Of a DNA stretch of 64,000 nucleotides, positions 25,038 through 36,299 are shown in pieces. Under the pieces are notes generated by a model. It saw only the letters and a list, made by a program, of their open reading frames with translations. It had not been told where the DNA came from and did not search any database. Numbering within the stretch: the stretch's first letter is position 1; each line of letters opens with the position of its first letter. The DNA is taken from contig JAJEKV010000004.1 in NCBI GenBank assembly GCA_021234155.1, positions 5,212,109-5,276,108 of the forward strand. Direction: 5' to 3'. Origin of the DNA: Isoetes taiwanensis (Eukaryota; Streptophyta; Lycopodiopsida; Isoetales; Isoetaceae). The translations under genes and the position numbers were made by a program.

Positions 25038-28000
25038 GATAATTCTTTGCCTTCTAGACTATATGTTGGGCGTTTACATGCTTCCTTGCTCTGGAGTACT
25101 GTTTTGCGTATTTTTTACCATATTCTAACAACAGGCATGGACAATACATTTTTTGATTTGTATTTATCTGCTTTTGATTTTGCTGTAGGCTCGATCTGTA
25201 GGCTTCAATTAGCTGGTGAATTGCCAATCAGAAAAACAAAGACGAAAATCCAAGACATCTTCCCAATCTGACAAGTGGGCCTCCACTTGCATGCATTTGA
25301 ACATCTAAGTAGTTAGTTTTCCAGTCTGCCCATAATTTCTGTGGATTGTTGTTAGCTGAAGATGGGTAACCAAAGCAATCATGATATAGGTGCAAAGCTT
25401 TTCTGTGGAGTATATGCAAGTAGAAGTTTATCGTCTAATTTTCTACTTGGTACTGTTTGGTCAGCTTAAGATATACCCTGATGTGAATTTAATGGCCGTA
25501 AGGTATACTCACCATTATTGGGATATATTTCTGAACCAGAGGCCAAAAATGCTGCCACTGGTATTGATGATCATATGACTGTAACAGGGCCCGAAAATGC
25601 CAAGTCTGAGGATCACAAGTTGAAACCAGTACTGATGATGAGATGCCTATAACAGCGGGATAAAGTAATAATTTTGATCAAGTAGGAGAAGAGGGATTTA
25701 TAAACGCAGGATTATGATAAACCTGGAGGCATTTTTCCAGTTCTGAAGCAGTCTGATGAGTTTGCTAGACAAGGATTAACATGTTGCACTTTATCTGAGT
25801 GTAGGCAGAATGTAGCTTTTCTATATGCTTTCTTAACTGCTTCGAGGTTAACAAGATGAAGATGATTCAAAGGGATACCTTTAATTTTGACGAAATTTCT
25901 TTGCCATGCTAAAATATGTTCTGTAGAAGTTCTACATCCTTCTACGCCTTTCTTATTTTCAGGAAAAATACATGGTTTTAATATTCTTTTCCAGAGTTAT
26001 GAGGGTTTACGACTGCTCCTGAGTGTTTAATTTGTTCCAAGCATCCTGCAAAATGCAACATGTAGGAAATCCAGAATTCAAGCATAGGTTTAGTCTGAGT
26101 TATTTGCAAGGTTGCAGAATATGAGATGGTCCAAGCCAAACAACAATTTAGACAATAATTTCAACTAGATCTTTACTGTTGATCACATAAAGTAAAGTTA
26201 TCCCCAGGCCATGAAGGCATTTCAGAGGAACACGCTTTAGTACAGTTGCCGTGATTCACGTACAGATTATTTACTGTAAGCTTCAAAGCAGGCACAGATT
26301 AAAGTGCCATTTGCGTCATTTCTACACGCTGTGAATGAAATTTTCATCTATATTGCTCTGGACCACTTTTTGTTTTGTTCCTGAAAAAACATCTTTGTTG
26401 ATTCAGCTTTAAATTTTTTTGTCTTCTGCCAGGTGGAGTAGCAATACCGTTTACTAAAATATTTATATCCTAACAACTTTGCTAAATAGTTTGTTATCAA
26501 GGCAAATTGCCTAATGACATCGATTCCAGGAAGCAAAAGAGACTTCCGTGGAGAGTTTGACCTTCACTGGTCATGTCATTTGTTACTTTTGTTGCTATCA
26601 ATTAAGGAGGTGATTTCCTCTTCATAGGAATATTTCTCTGGTTAAAGTCTTGCCTTTATGTTTATTCAACAAAATTATGTTGCCCCATTGACCCATGAGG
26701 TGACAGGTTTAATATTTGGTTATTGTAGTGCTGATAATGCTTCTGCTTGCTACCTTATAGGTTTTGCATCTTTAGAAGCCCGAACCATAAACAGAATTGT
26801 CATCTTGGAAGCTCTAGAATTTTATGCAGATATAAACTTTTGTCTCTTTTGTCTCTTTTGTTCTCCATGCATTTGTTGTGCCATTTGTTATGCCAGGATC
26901 GGATGTTTGAAGCATTTTGTTGTTTTTTTTTTTTTTCATGTGGTATAATGATATGTTTTCTGTACTCAACAAAAGACCTTACTAACGATTAGACCAATAT
27001 GTTTAAACAATAATATCATGTGTATACCAACATATAGTATAACATCTCTGAAGAATAAAAGGGAAGCATGGACTGGAAATGGCAGTAAAAAATTGCGGAA
27101 ATTGAAGGTTTTGTAGGACAGAAATAGGGGAAAAAAAATAGAGACAGCAGTCGTACAATTCTAATCATTTATTGCAACATTTGTCTTGTTGCACAACCAA
27201 AAGTAGAAAGTTGCATGATGAGGACCATATCTATAGCATGCAATTGCAACAAAAAACACAAGGAATATAGCAATTTAACAAATACATTGGGTCTATAAAA
27301 CACATGGAATATAGCAATTTAACAAATACATTGGGTCTATATTATTGCTTGCATGAAAAGAATATTAAAATGTCGCTACATAGAAACAATGGGGTAATTC
27401 AAGTCAAATGTCCTACAACATGTCGAAAGTTTTACTGGACATAGTGTATATAAGAAGTTTCAATGAACATGATTGTTTATAAAATCAAATGGATCCATTT
27501 AAGGAGTCAATACTTTACAACATAAATTCCATAATGATACAATGGGGTAATTCTAGTTAAATTTACTAGAACAATTAAAAAGTTTCAATACATTGACTCG
27601 AAGAATTTGGAGCAATATAAATATTATGAACATTTCTTATAGTTTTTGGGTTGCCCCTAGGGCAAACCCAGCATGTTGTAATACTGATTTACAATCCTTA
27701 CAGCAGTGCTCTCAATGCCACGATTTGAAAAGTAAATATAATTCGAGCAATGGCTTATTAGGTGTCTACCTACATGTATATATCATATTATGTATCATGT
27801 ATAATACCAACTAATCTTGCTAATAAACAACAGCACAAGCAAATTAATATCGAGCATTGAACAACATTGTCCTAGATTGGTAATCACATTTCCTTTATTC
27901 ATAAACAAAAGAAAACAAAACAAAACAACAACAAACAAACTCACCCGTTCAGGCTATAAATAAGGCCCGACACATGAAACTCACCCGCTCAGGCTATAAA

Positions 28001-28119
28001 TAAGGCCAGACACACGAAAGGACAAAAAATAAAAAACATGAAAACAAAACGGCCAAATGAGAAACATGAAAACACACTTTTGTGCTACCAGAGGGCAACC
28101 CTTCGTGCGCAGCACCTTG
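25038..28119. other. Non-coding stretch with two short tandem duplications
   Basis: No gene was recognised. A 44-bp unit (GGAATATAGCAATTTAACAA..) is duplicated at about 27256-27345. A 40-bp unit (CTCACCCG.TCAGGCTATAAA..) is duplicated at about 27939-28018. A palindrome GGGTTGCCCCTAGGGCAAACCC lies at about 27648-27670, and T- and A-runs are scattered. Confidence 0.5.
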
Positions 28120-29698
28120 TTTTTTTTTTTTTTTTAAATGAACGTGGACCTTTATTACTCAAAAGAATACAAAAAGTACATGGGGGACTCAAAACTCAGT
28201 GGAGAAGTTGTCCACTAGAGCAACACTACCCACCACATATATAACACAGAAAAGCAGAGAATACATATCACCATGAGCACAACTGTTTGCTATGAGTAAG
28301 CCTGAATCTGAAGATATTGCTCCCAAATGATACTCTTGACGTCATCCTTTAAGGAAGAACACTTATACGCCTTTACAATGCGATACGAGCATCACTACGC
28401 ACTTGTGTATCTGAAAAGACCTGTCCCTTGAAGATGAGGAGATTTCGTCTCTTCCAAATGGACCAGATGATCCAAGCAGATGCTAAGTGGAAAGCCCTCT
28501 TTGCCAACTTGTCCCAAGAGCTAGGATAGACTGACAATAGGACCTGCTGGCTATTCAAGTCACAATGGAAAAGGCTCAAAAGCCACTATCAAGCAAGTCG
28601 AACATGATGACACAAGAAAAAGCAGTGCTCAATTGTCTCATTCCTCTGCATGCAAAGAGGGCAGATCACAGAGACTTCTGGATGAAATCTATGAACAATA
28701 GTGTTTACCCGCATGCATCTATGAATGATCTGTCACCACAAGATAGATAGCTTCGGATGGAGCAATTTATCCCATACGCATCGCCAGACTGCTTTTTGAT
28801 GAGGCTCAGGAATAACTAAAGGCCACTTTGGCAATGGAGGCAACACTTCAGGATGAAGCAGGACCACATATATCGAGTGCACCAGGTGCTCCTTCTTAAC
28901 ACTGCTATGAACCACCCAGAGCTGGGGAGCCACATCTTGTGGATGTGGAGGAAGAGTAGCAACTACTTTTTCCCAAATGCCACGGTCCCAACGAAGGAGG
29001 AGGAACTTCAATCTGAACTCATTCCATGTCAACAATCTTGTCTCATTATACCATGTAGATACTGTGAGCACACCCGCTGCTCGCCATTGACGCTGCGTCA
29101 AAGGATGGACAGAAGAGACCAGAGGACAATCCGCCTGGCCGTCACCCAAGGGGATCCACCAGTAACTGGTTGTAGGATCTTTGTGGGCCATCGGATGGAA
29201 CTGAAACAAAGTGCGCACAGTCCCCCAAGCAGCTAGCAACCCCTTGAGGAAAGGAGAGGCATTAGGATATGGAGAAAGTGGATAGAATAATTCCCATGGG
29301 AGGAGTGGCTTAATGGATGGAGAGCCAAAGGAAATGCACATCTGTAAAGACTGGTGAATGAGACGCAGCCATGGGGAGTTATCAGCATTATTTAGAATCC
29401 GAGATATGAACTTAGAAATCAGCACCTTGCTCTGGAGAAGAAAGTGAATCATCCCCAGCCCCCCACAAAGTTTAGGCATAACGCACTTCGCCCAACTAAT
29501 TTTAACATCAGCTGCTTCTTCAATGCCACCCCAAATAAAGTTCCTGACAGTACGAACAATGAGCTGCATCTTTGTCTGCGGTGCCAGCAAGATGGATGCC
29601 ATATAGACATGTGTACTACTCAGAACTGACTTTGCCACAGTTACGCGGGCAGCCATGGATAACTTAGCCGTGGACCACCAGAACAAATGTCTTTCCAA
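28120..29698 (-). mobile_element. 5'-truncated LINE with poly(A) tail
   Basis: On the minus strand the element enters at the RT thumb (29698: FWWSTAKLSMAARVTVAKS) and reads in one frame to about 28733. After a frame change it gives a zinc-binding RVT domain with CPLCMQRNETIEHCFFLCHH, then WDKLAKRAFHLASAWIIWS to about 28380. The 3' UTR has AATAAA (about 28153) and ends in a run of 16 T on the plus strand (28120-28135), i.e. poly(A) on the element strand. It was truncated at insertion so that most of RT is absent. The thumb region is related to the LINE at 1-2.2 kb. Confidence 0.88.
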
Positions 29699-29699
29699 C

Positions 29700-29794
29700 C
29701 CTATACACTAGGGTTTTATTCCTGTCTGTGCATTGTGTATTGTGCCTTTGTTCTTGCCAATAAAAAGAGCCTCACGTCCTTCAAAAAAAAAAAA
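29700..29794 (+). mobile_element. Short plus-strand retroposed 3' tail with AATAAA and poly(A)
   Basis: AATAAA at 29759-29764 is followed 18 bp later by a 12-A run at 29783-29794. It abuts the 5' end of the minus-strand LINE, so two poly(A)-tailed inserts lie head to head. Confidence 0.5.
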
Positions 29795-30002
29795 CAATAT
29801 CCTATTTTGTTAAGTACTATGATATGCCTAGTTGGTGTATCTTAATAACTAAGATAATTAGTATATTGCATGACCATGTGAAATAAAAGATCTATAAATA
29901 TTGCAATTGAATTAATATGTTATTGATTATTTTACATAAAAAAAATCCTCCACTCCCCAAAACAAACCCGCACTTGCAGGATACAATAAAATTAAACAAC
30001 AT

Positions 30003-31706
30003 TTAATACATATAGAATGTAACTAAAATAATGGAAAACCAGATAAAGCAATATGATACAAATTGGGGTAATTTCTGAACGCCATTGCTAGTTGTTGGTG
30101 TCTTTGATTTGTCTTTGCTCTCTGAGATTTGTACCCATGTTGAAGTGCTTGGAATATCCCCATTCACTACAGTCAATAGATAGTAGCCTGATGGGGCTAC
30201 ATTTGCATTAGGTGGAGTTGTCACCGTAACTTGGTAACCTAAGGTAACTTTTATTGGTGTAGTAGATGACAAAGTTAGCATCCTCTGACCCATGGAATAA
30301 GCATGTGTTGAAAAAGCTGGAGCATATAAATTTACTTCAACAGTTGTTGATAAGGTCGTCACTGAAAATATTACCTCAAATGTAGAGTTGTAAGATATAT
30401 TGGTATTGTTGGAAATAATATTCGGCCTTTGAGCATCATTAGAAGCGTTCAGATAAGGAGGGCTGAATGCATCAATCCTGAGCTCGGTAGGGAAGTCCCC
30501 AGTGTATTCGTACTTAAAATGGGAGTTACTACCAGCTGCCACGACTCGGCCATCAGGTATCCTGGTCGACGTGGAGTGGTACATACGTGGAATTGTGCTA
30601 TTCGCCATGGAGGTAAAGGTGCGACTAATAGGATTGTATAGAACTGGGGAGAGAATAGCTACTCTGGCTTGTCCCCATCCAGAAGTACCTTTCTGGGCAC
30701 CATTGATGATGATGATGTCTCCAGTGGGGAGGATGACCATGTCGCTCATGACACGTGGCATGGGCATTGTCTCAATTGTCCACGTAGGATTAGCATCTGT
30801 TATCACCATTCTACCACAAGTAGCTAATGCATCATCATAGACTCCATTGAGGGAATGTTGGTAAGAACCAGCAGGCGCACCTCCACATACCATGACTTCA
30901 GCCTTTTGGAAGTTATCAGCAGCTAAGAGAGGAAGCAGAACTGAGGATCCAGATGAGGGATAATTTCTGCCCCCTCCATCTAACCTTGGAAACTTCTTCA
31001 CCACCTCATTCTTCTTATAATTAAACAGAATAGAATCATTATTTGCAAAGATGAAAATATTCCCATCGGGGCACAAACTCAAGAAGGGATATAGATTATT
31101 TTCAATTGATTCGCTAGTGTCCTTGAGAAGTTGAAGGTCGAAAGCACCTTCGTTTGCACTCTGCTTTGGAACAAACTCATAATTGAACTGACCTCTTCCT
31201 CCAACAACAAATACTCGATTGTCCGGCAGAATCTGATTGGAAGCATACCATCGGTTTTTGACCAGGGTACCGGATTCCAGCCAGTCGCAGGTAGTGCATG
31301 GAACGAAATACCTTATCATTTTTGCGCCATCATTGTCTCCTCCGGTTTGGACGAGAGTACCGTTGGCTGTGAATGCACCGGAAGAACACCATGTGTCAGT
31401 CAGAATCTCGAGGGCTCGAACTTGAGAGGTAGACATATCAAGTTCGATAGAATGAGCGGTGCAATCGGGGTTCAGGGCCTGGTCGTTGGTTCTGCATTTT
31501 CCATTTGGTAGACTGATGTTGGATGGTCCAAAATTAGTGCGGTCGAACATGACAATCCTATTGGTCCCTGGCAAAAGCGCTGCATGCATCGATGCAACCC
31601 CAGCATTCTCTACCACGAGCCTCCATGATCCAACATCAGCTCCACAACATGGATTTGTAGCAACTACAAGGACAATAATTGCATACCAAATCAGTTGGAT
31701 CGGCAT
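30003..31706 (-). CDS. Glyoxal/galactose-oxidase-like copper radical oxidase, intact
   Basis: A secreted enzyme expected to oxidise an aldehyde or primary alcohol with O2 to give H2O2, probably in the cell wall. The 567-residue ORF has no intron. Residues 1-22 form a signal peptide (MPIQLIWYAIIVLVVA then GAD). The glyoxal-oxidase N domain spans about 30-270, with kelch-like GG repeats. The C-terminal E-set (DUF1929-type) domain spans about 425-530. Expected catalytic residues are all present: C107 (TWCSSG) and Y154 (NRWYAS) for the Tyr-Cys cofactor, Y376 and H377 (RMYHST), and H468 (STHAYS). Several N-glycosylation sequons (NIS, NGT, NST, NNT) support secretion. Residues 549-567 are hydrophobic (FVSYCFIWFSIILVTFYMY), which could be a tail anchor or GPI-type signal. 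The ATG follows an AT-rich leader. Length and domain order fit plant GLOX proteins. It is the best-preserved host gene here; the exact substrate cannot be told. Confidence 0.93.
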   Translation of the reverse strand: MPIQLIWYAIIVLVVATNPCCGADVGSWRLVVENAGVASMHAALLPGTNRIVMFDRTNFGPSNISLPNGKCRTNDQALNPDCTAHSIELDMSTSQVRALEILTDTWCSSGAFTANGTLVQTGGDNDGAKMIRYFVPCTTCDWLESGTLVKNRWYASNQILPDNRVFVVGGRGQFNYEFVPKQSANEGAFDLQLLKDTSESIENNLYPFLSLCPDGNIFIFANNDSILFNYKKNEVVKKFPRLDGGGRNYPSSGSSVLLPLLAADNFQKAEVMVCGGAPAGSYQHSLNGVYDDALATCGRMVITDANPTWTIETMPMPRVMSDMVILPTGDIIIINGAQKGTSGWGQARVAILSPVLYNPISRTFTSMANSTIPRMYHSTSTRIPDGRVVAAGSNSHFKYEYTGDFPTELRIDAFSPPYLNASNDAQRPNIISNNTNISYNSTFEVIFSVTTLSTTVEVNLYAPAFSTHAYSMGQRMLTLSSTTPIKVTLGYQVTVTTPPNANVAPSGYYLLTVVNGDIPSTSTWVQISESKDKSKTPTTSNGVQKLPQFVSYCFIWFSIILVTFYMY

Positions 31707-33027
31707 CGATCCTTCTCTATTGAACTTTACAAATGTTCTTCCTCATCGTCTCTATTGTATTGGTTCAATCATTTTAAGTAGGACAAGATCAAACTGTTTC
31801 GCTGTATAGTTGTCTAAGGCCTTATCTTAAAGCACATTCCAGCACATTCCTTGAAAAAGAAGACACTCTCCAAGTCAATGGTTTTTTGCTTCACTCCAAT
31901 TATGAGCTATGAGTGTAGAGGATACTAGCACACGTTCTATATCTTCAATTGAAGATGTCAATGCAAACCTATTATATTCAATGCCAAAAGCAACAATTTT
32001 CATGTTGGAACTTTTCTTAGTGGCCCTATGTATACTTAACTATACTATTATTTTACGTGGTTAGTACAATTAAAACCACTCACTTTTAGTTCTTTTTTGT
32101 AGTTTTTATTGTAACTTCCCATACTCTTGTCATCTTTTGGATGTTGACTAGATATCGTCCAATGTTGATCATTCATCTAAATGTTTGGCTCACTGTACAA
32201 GAGGTAAGTTGGAACGTTTCTACAACTTTCAAAATAATAAGGATACTAAAAAGATATAGACACCTATTGTGACGATGGTACACATCATAGGAGCTTATAT
32301 TACAAGCTTTGCAACTCATATGACGTATGGATTAGGATATTTTATGCATTGTATACATTTCGTAAAATGACTAGGTGACTTGGTGACATTTGGAGTGAAT
32401 TGTTAACTAGTTATTCTTCCTTAACCAATGGCCTTTGATGGTTATCTAGATCCAGCCGAGTAGAGGCATAAAAGGCGTCCAATATTTTTTGTATAATGAT
32501 ATAAAAAAATTCAATAGGTTTATGAAAATTAATGTACATTTATTTTTACATTTATTCATATTTGCTTTGGAAAATATGATTTACATTTTGTGAGACCACC
32601 AATCCCTATGCTTGTAGACTATAACACCAAATGTGGTTCACATGATGTAGACATGTAATAAGCATAGCGGTAATTTACACGTTTGTATCTATAAATATAA
32701 ACTAGGGGCCTGTTTTTTAGCCATCCTTTCATGTTTCTACCCAGCCATTGCCGCCCATAAAATTGCATGATGTTGTGACGACCATATGATCTTGGCATAT
32801 TTCTTCCGTATTTCCTGCGTATTTTCCACATATTTTCATTGTTTTCGCGTAGGTTCATGATAGATGTTTGTATTGCACAACCTCCCAACTATTCTCTTTT
32901 TGAAGAATATTCTAGTGCTTACTATAATAACGACCCAAATATGCCACAATAAACAACACCAAAACGACAGTAAAAGATCACATAGCCCGTTTATTCTAAA
33001 TTGCTAGAAAAGATGCATGGATTTTGT

Positions 33028-33062
<35 letters not shown>

Positions 33063-33874
33063 GCTTGACTAGCATGGACACAAAATCCTACTAGCCCATC
33101 AAACTACTTCAGTCAATCCATCCATAGCTTTATCATTCCCTTACCATGACTGAGAAAATCAAGGATAGGGTGCATCAAACCATGGCTATTATATCCAATA
33201 CTCAGTTAAGAGGATATACCTTTAAACTTTAAACAAAAGGAAAGGCCTTTAAATAATAAACAAAATTCACATGTATGTTAATCATTTTATCTTTACAGCC
33301 GGCTTCCATGCCATTTACATCTGCATGTCATATTATGTTGCATGTGCTCCATTTGTGCACTTACTCCTTTCCATGGACTTATTCCATTTTTATCATTTAC
33401 TTACATGCAACGTAAATCTGCATGTCACCATATCTTGCATGTGCACCATTTGTGCATTTGTTTCTCCCTACGTTCTTAATTAATACCATAACAATATGAG
33501 AACATCTTACACCAATGTCATCGATTCGCGTAGCAAATCGGCATTCTTGCCAAGACGAGCATGCATGCATCGCATGCATTTTTAGGCCGTTCATCAGGTT
33601 GGGGATCGCTACTTATTGCAGAGTTCTTCATCGACGTTTCATCGGCGCTTTCTCATCTCTCAGCAGTATCCATGGCTCCCACCCTCCCCCCCTTAAAATT
33701 GTTTTTTATATGTTCATATTTGTTATAATTGTCGCGTGGCACGAGGTTTTTTCTCTATTGGTTTTTCTGTTGGTGATGTGCAGGTCCAGGGGTGATGCGC
33801 GACTTCGGTATTCTCTGTGGAGCGTGGGTTTTTTTGTGGGAACGTTTAGCAGCCCTGCGTTGTCCAAGCCCCTT
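31707..33874. other. Upstream of the oxidase: AT-rich, no gene
   Basis: This should hold the oxidase promoter (minus strand), though no TATA box stands out. A run of 31 A lies at 33029-33059. A tandem duplication of period about 97 bp (ATCTGCATGTCA.. at 33319 and 33416) lies at 33290-33480. A copy of the hairpin-repeat leader begins near 33600. Confidence 0.45.
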
Positions 33875-34028
33875 GCCGAGATTTTATCGCTAGGGTTTTT
33901 CCTCGAAAACCCGAAAGGGCGGGGTTTTTTAATCCCGGCGATAAGCTCTCGGCAGGTACACAAAAACCCTCGAAAACCCGAAAGGGCGGGGTTTTTTAAT
34001 CCCGGCGATAAGCTCTCGGCAGGTACAC
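33875..34028 (+). repeat. Structured stem-loop repeat, copy H2, with a 67-bp tandem duplication
   Basis: Outer arms 33875-33890 (GCCGAGATTTTATCGC) and 33938-33953 (GCGATAAGCTCTCGGC) pair as two helices around a symmetric internal loop. The core is as in H1 (CCTCG, CCC-GAAA-GGG, CGGGG, then TTTTTTAATCCC). The core plus right arm is repeated at 33968-34028 (period 67), without a second left arm. Confidence 0.75.
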
Positions 34029-36299
34029 TAGCCAACATCTGAAGCACACAATTTTATTTGGGGTCCAGGTGTTATAACTGGATATTCCCTATGTTTTTCA
34101 TTTTTTGGGTAGCCTGCTATGTGCAGCTACCCACCCTATACCATTGTAGAAAAAACTGCTGAGATGAATGAAAAGCCTATCTAGGGATGTTGTTGGTTTC
34201 ATGCGAGTCGCAGTGCAAGAATATGCATTTTCCATTCACTATTTAATTATCATGTGGTAGTCACTTAGTTCATATATTTTAATTACAAGAACAGTAACTT
34301 TAAACCACTTATTTGATTAAGGGATTACATTTCCATTATGGCCATAATATATTCCTCAGCCTATCCCCCCCTTTTTTTACACAAAACTATACCTTGGATT
34401 TAATATGTTAGAATTCCAAGTTCATGATTACATTAAAAAGCAAATATTCCTGTATTAACAAGTTTGACTTTTCACTGTCACCTACCATATTCAATATTTT
34501 CCGATAATCATAAGCATATCATAAGACTTAGCTGCTCAAAGAGACATAATACAGTCCAGTCATTGTAAGTGTACAAAATAGTACCCTATTTTGACATTCT
34601 TAAAACCCTTTAGTAATGACAATCATTATGTCCAACCTAGTATCAACATGTAGGAAGTGCTAATACTTGTTACTTGGTTTGCTTCAAAATGTACATTCCA
34701 TGTACTATCATTCTGGTACAAAATCAGCTTGTGGCTATAGAGAAGAAGCATCTAACTATGCACTTACATATTCCAGATCTCAATATAAATACCACAAAAG
34801 TAAGCATTTTGGCCATAGTCTTTGCTGAATCACAGTCCTTCAAAATCAATGCTTGTTGTGGTTGAACATTTGGCCGTATCATTCAGCTATAAACATAGAT
34901 TCATACATCCATTTCGAGCTACTACACTTCATAACAGCAAAGAAAATACATTGGGAGAAGAATTATCACGTACCTGTAGCCAATCATGTATACATTAGCA
35001 GTAATCTCGGTAATGCAACAAGGGCCAAAAGGTACTTTGGGTGATTCTTGGCTCTTCACCTTTCACCCAATGTACCCTTTGCTCTTAAAAGAATAGTTAG
35101 TCTACCAAGAATGTATAGAAATAGAATAGAGGAATTAATATTAAGAAACAAACTTCATGCTACTACACAATGGATAACCAATCCATCTAAAAGCAAAGCA
35201 TCTTTAAACCAAGTAAGATTGCATTCTATTTTAAACATGATGTGCCACTGTTCAGTATCATGGAAGGTCAGATCTGCTATAAATCATACAGTATCCAACA
35301 CACAATCTAAACCAAAATTTAAATCATTTAGAACATCATGATGTTCTGATGTTTTGTATACATATAATAAGCTCCCGAGCTTTTTTTGTGTCAGCCTTAT
35401 GAAAAACTTGTGTATTCCTAAAGATAGCTTACAACTAGATATTAAAAAATCATAACCAAAAGGTTACCTTTTCCTTATTTATTTCAAGCTTATACCCTGC
35501 ATGAATATTCGCATGATCAGATCAGATATTTTAAATAGTCTACGTGTAGTTCGTCATCTTCAGACTCTAATTCATCTATTTGCGTTTCAGGGACATATGC
35601 CTTTGTAATAGCTAGCTTGATTCCTACCAAATCCTCCACCTCTTTTAGCAACAAAGCTAGTATTTCCACCCTATAGTTTCTTTTAGCATCAAATCCTCTA
35701 CCTCCACCTCTTCTACTCATGCTTAGATTCTATAGTATAACAGTGGTTCTACACCACAAAAGCTCCCATTCTTCATCTGGTTTGGGTGTTGATTCTTCGT
35801 CTGAACTATGGCTTCCAGACAACTCATCCAAAAAGTAACCCATCCCCCAAATCTAGGGGCTTTCCCAATGAAATCTAGAAGTTTTAAAGTCTGGCTGCAG
35901 GCCAGTGTATATCCCCAAGCAGTCCGACCGCCTCCGGATCGTCAATGCCTTAAATTCAATCATAAATATTTTCGGCTACATTTCAATAGGCCTTTTTATT
36001 TAAAAAAAAACCCTTTATTTTGGTTTCTTACCTACCAATTCCACATATTAGACTTAAAGTATTTATCATTTTCATACCATATGCATAAAGGGATATTACC
36101 TCCCTCCAAACTAATGCAATGAAGCTAAGATTAAGTTGTATGCTAAGATCTAACCCTTGTTTAGAACTTTGTACATCATAAGGATTATTTCAATACTTTA
36201 CATAAAAAAAACCCTACCTCCTTCCGTAGGATTATATTGGACCCCTGTTTATTTAAATATGTAACTATAGATTGAGTTGACCTTGACCCCTACGGATAT
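34029..36299. other. AT-rich non-coding stretch
   Basis: No recognisable gene. A 67-residue minus-strand ORF at 35720-35517 (MSRRGGGRGFDAKR.., acidic near its C-terminus), with an acidic upstream frame, could be part of a gene, but I cannot name it. Confidence 0.4.

Noticed and set aside
33515-34042. 175-residue plus-strand ORF and its antisense partner
   Set aside because: Most of the frame is the stem-loop H2 repeat and its duplication, translated.
35517-35720. 67-residue minus-strand ORF starting MSRRGGGRGF
   Set aside because: The Gly/Arg start and acidic end recalled an RNA polymerase III subunit, but no stretch matches clearly, so no call was made.
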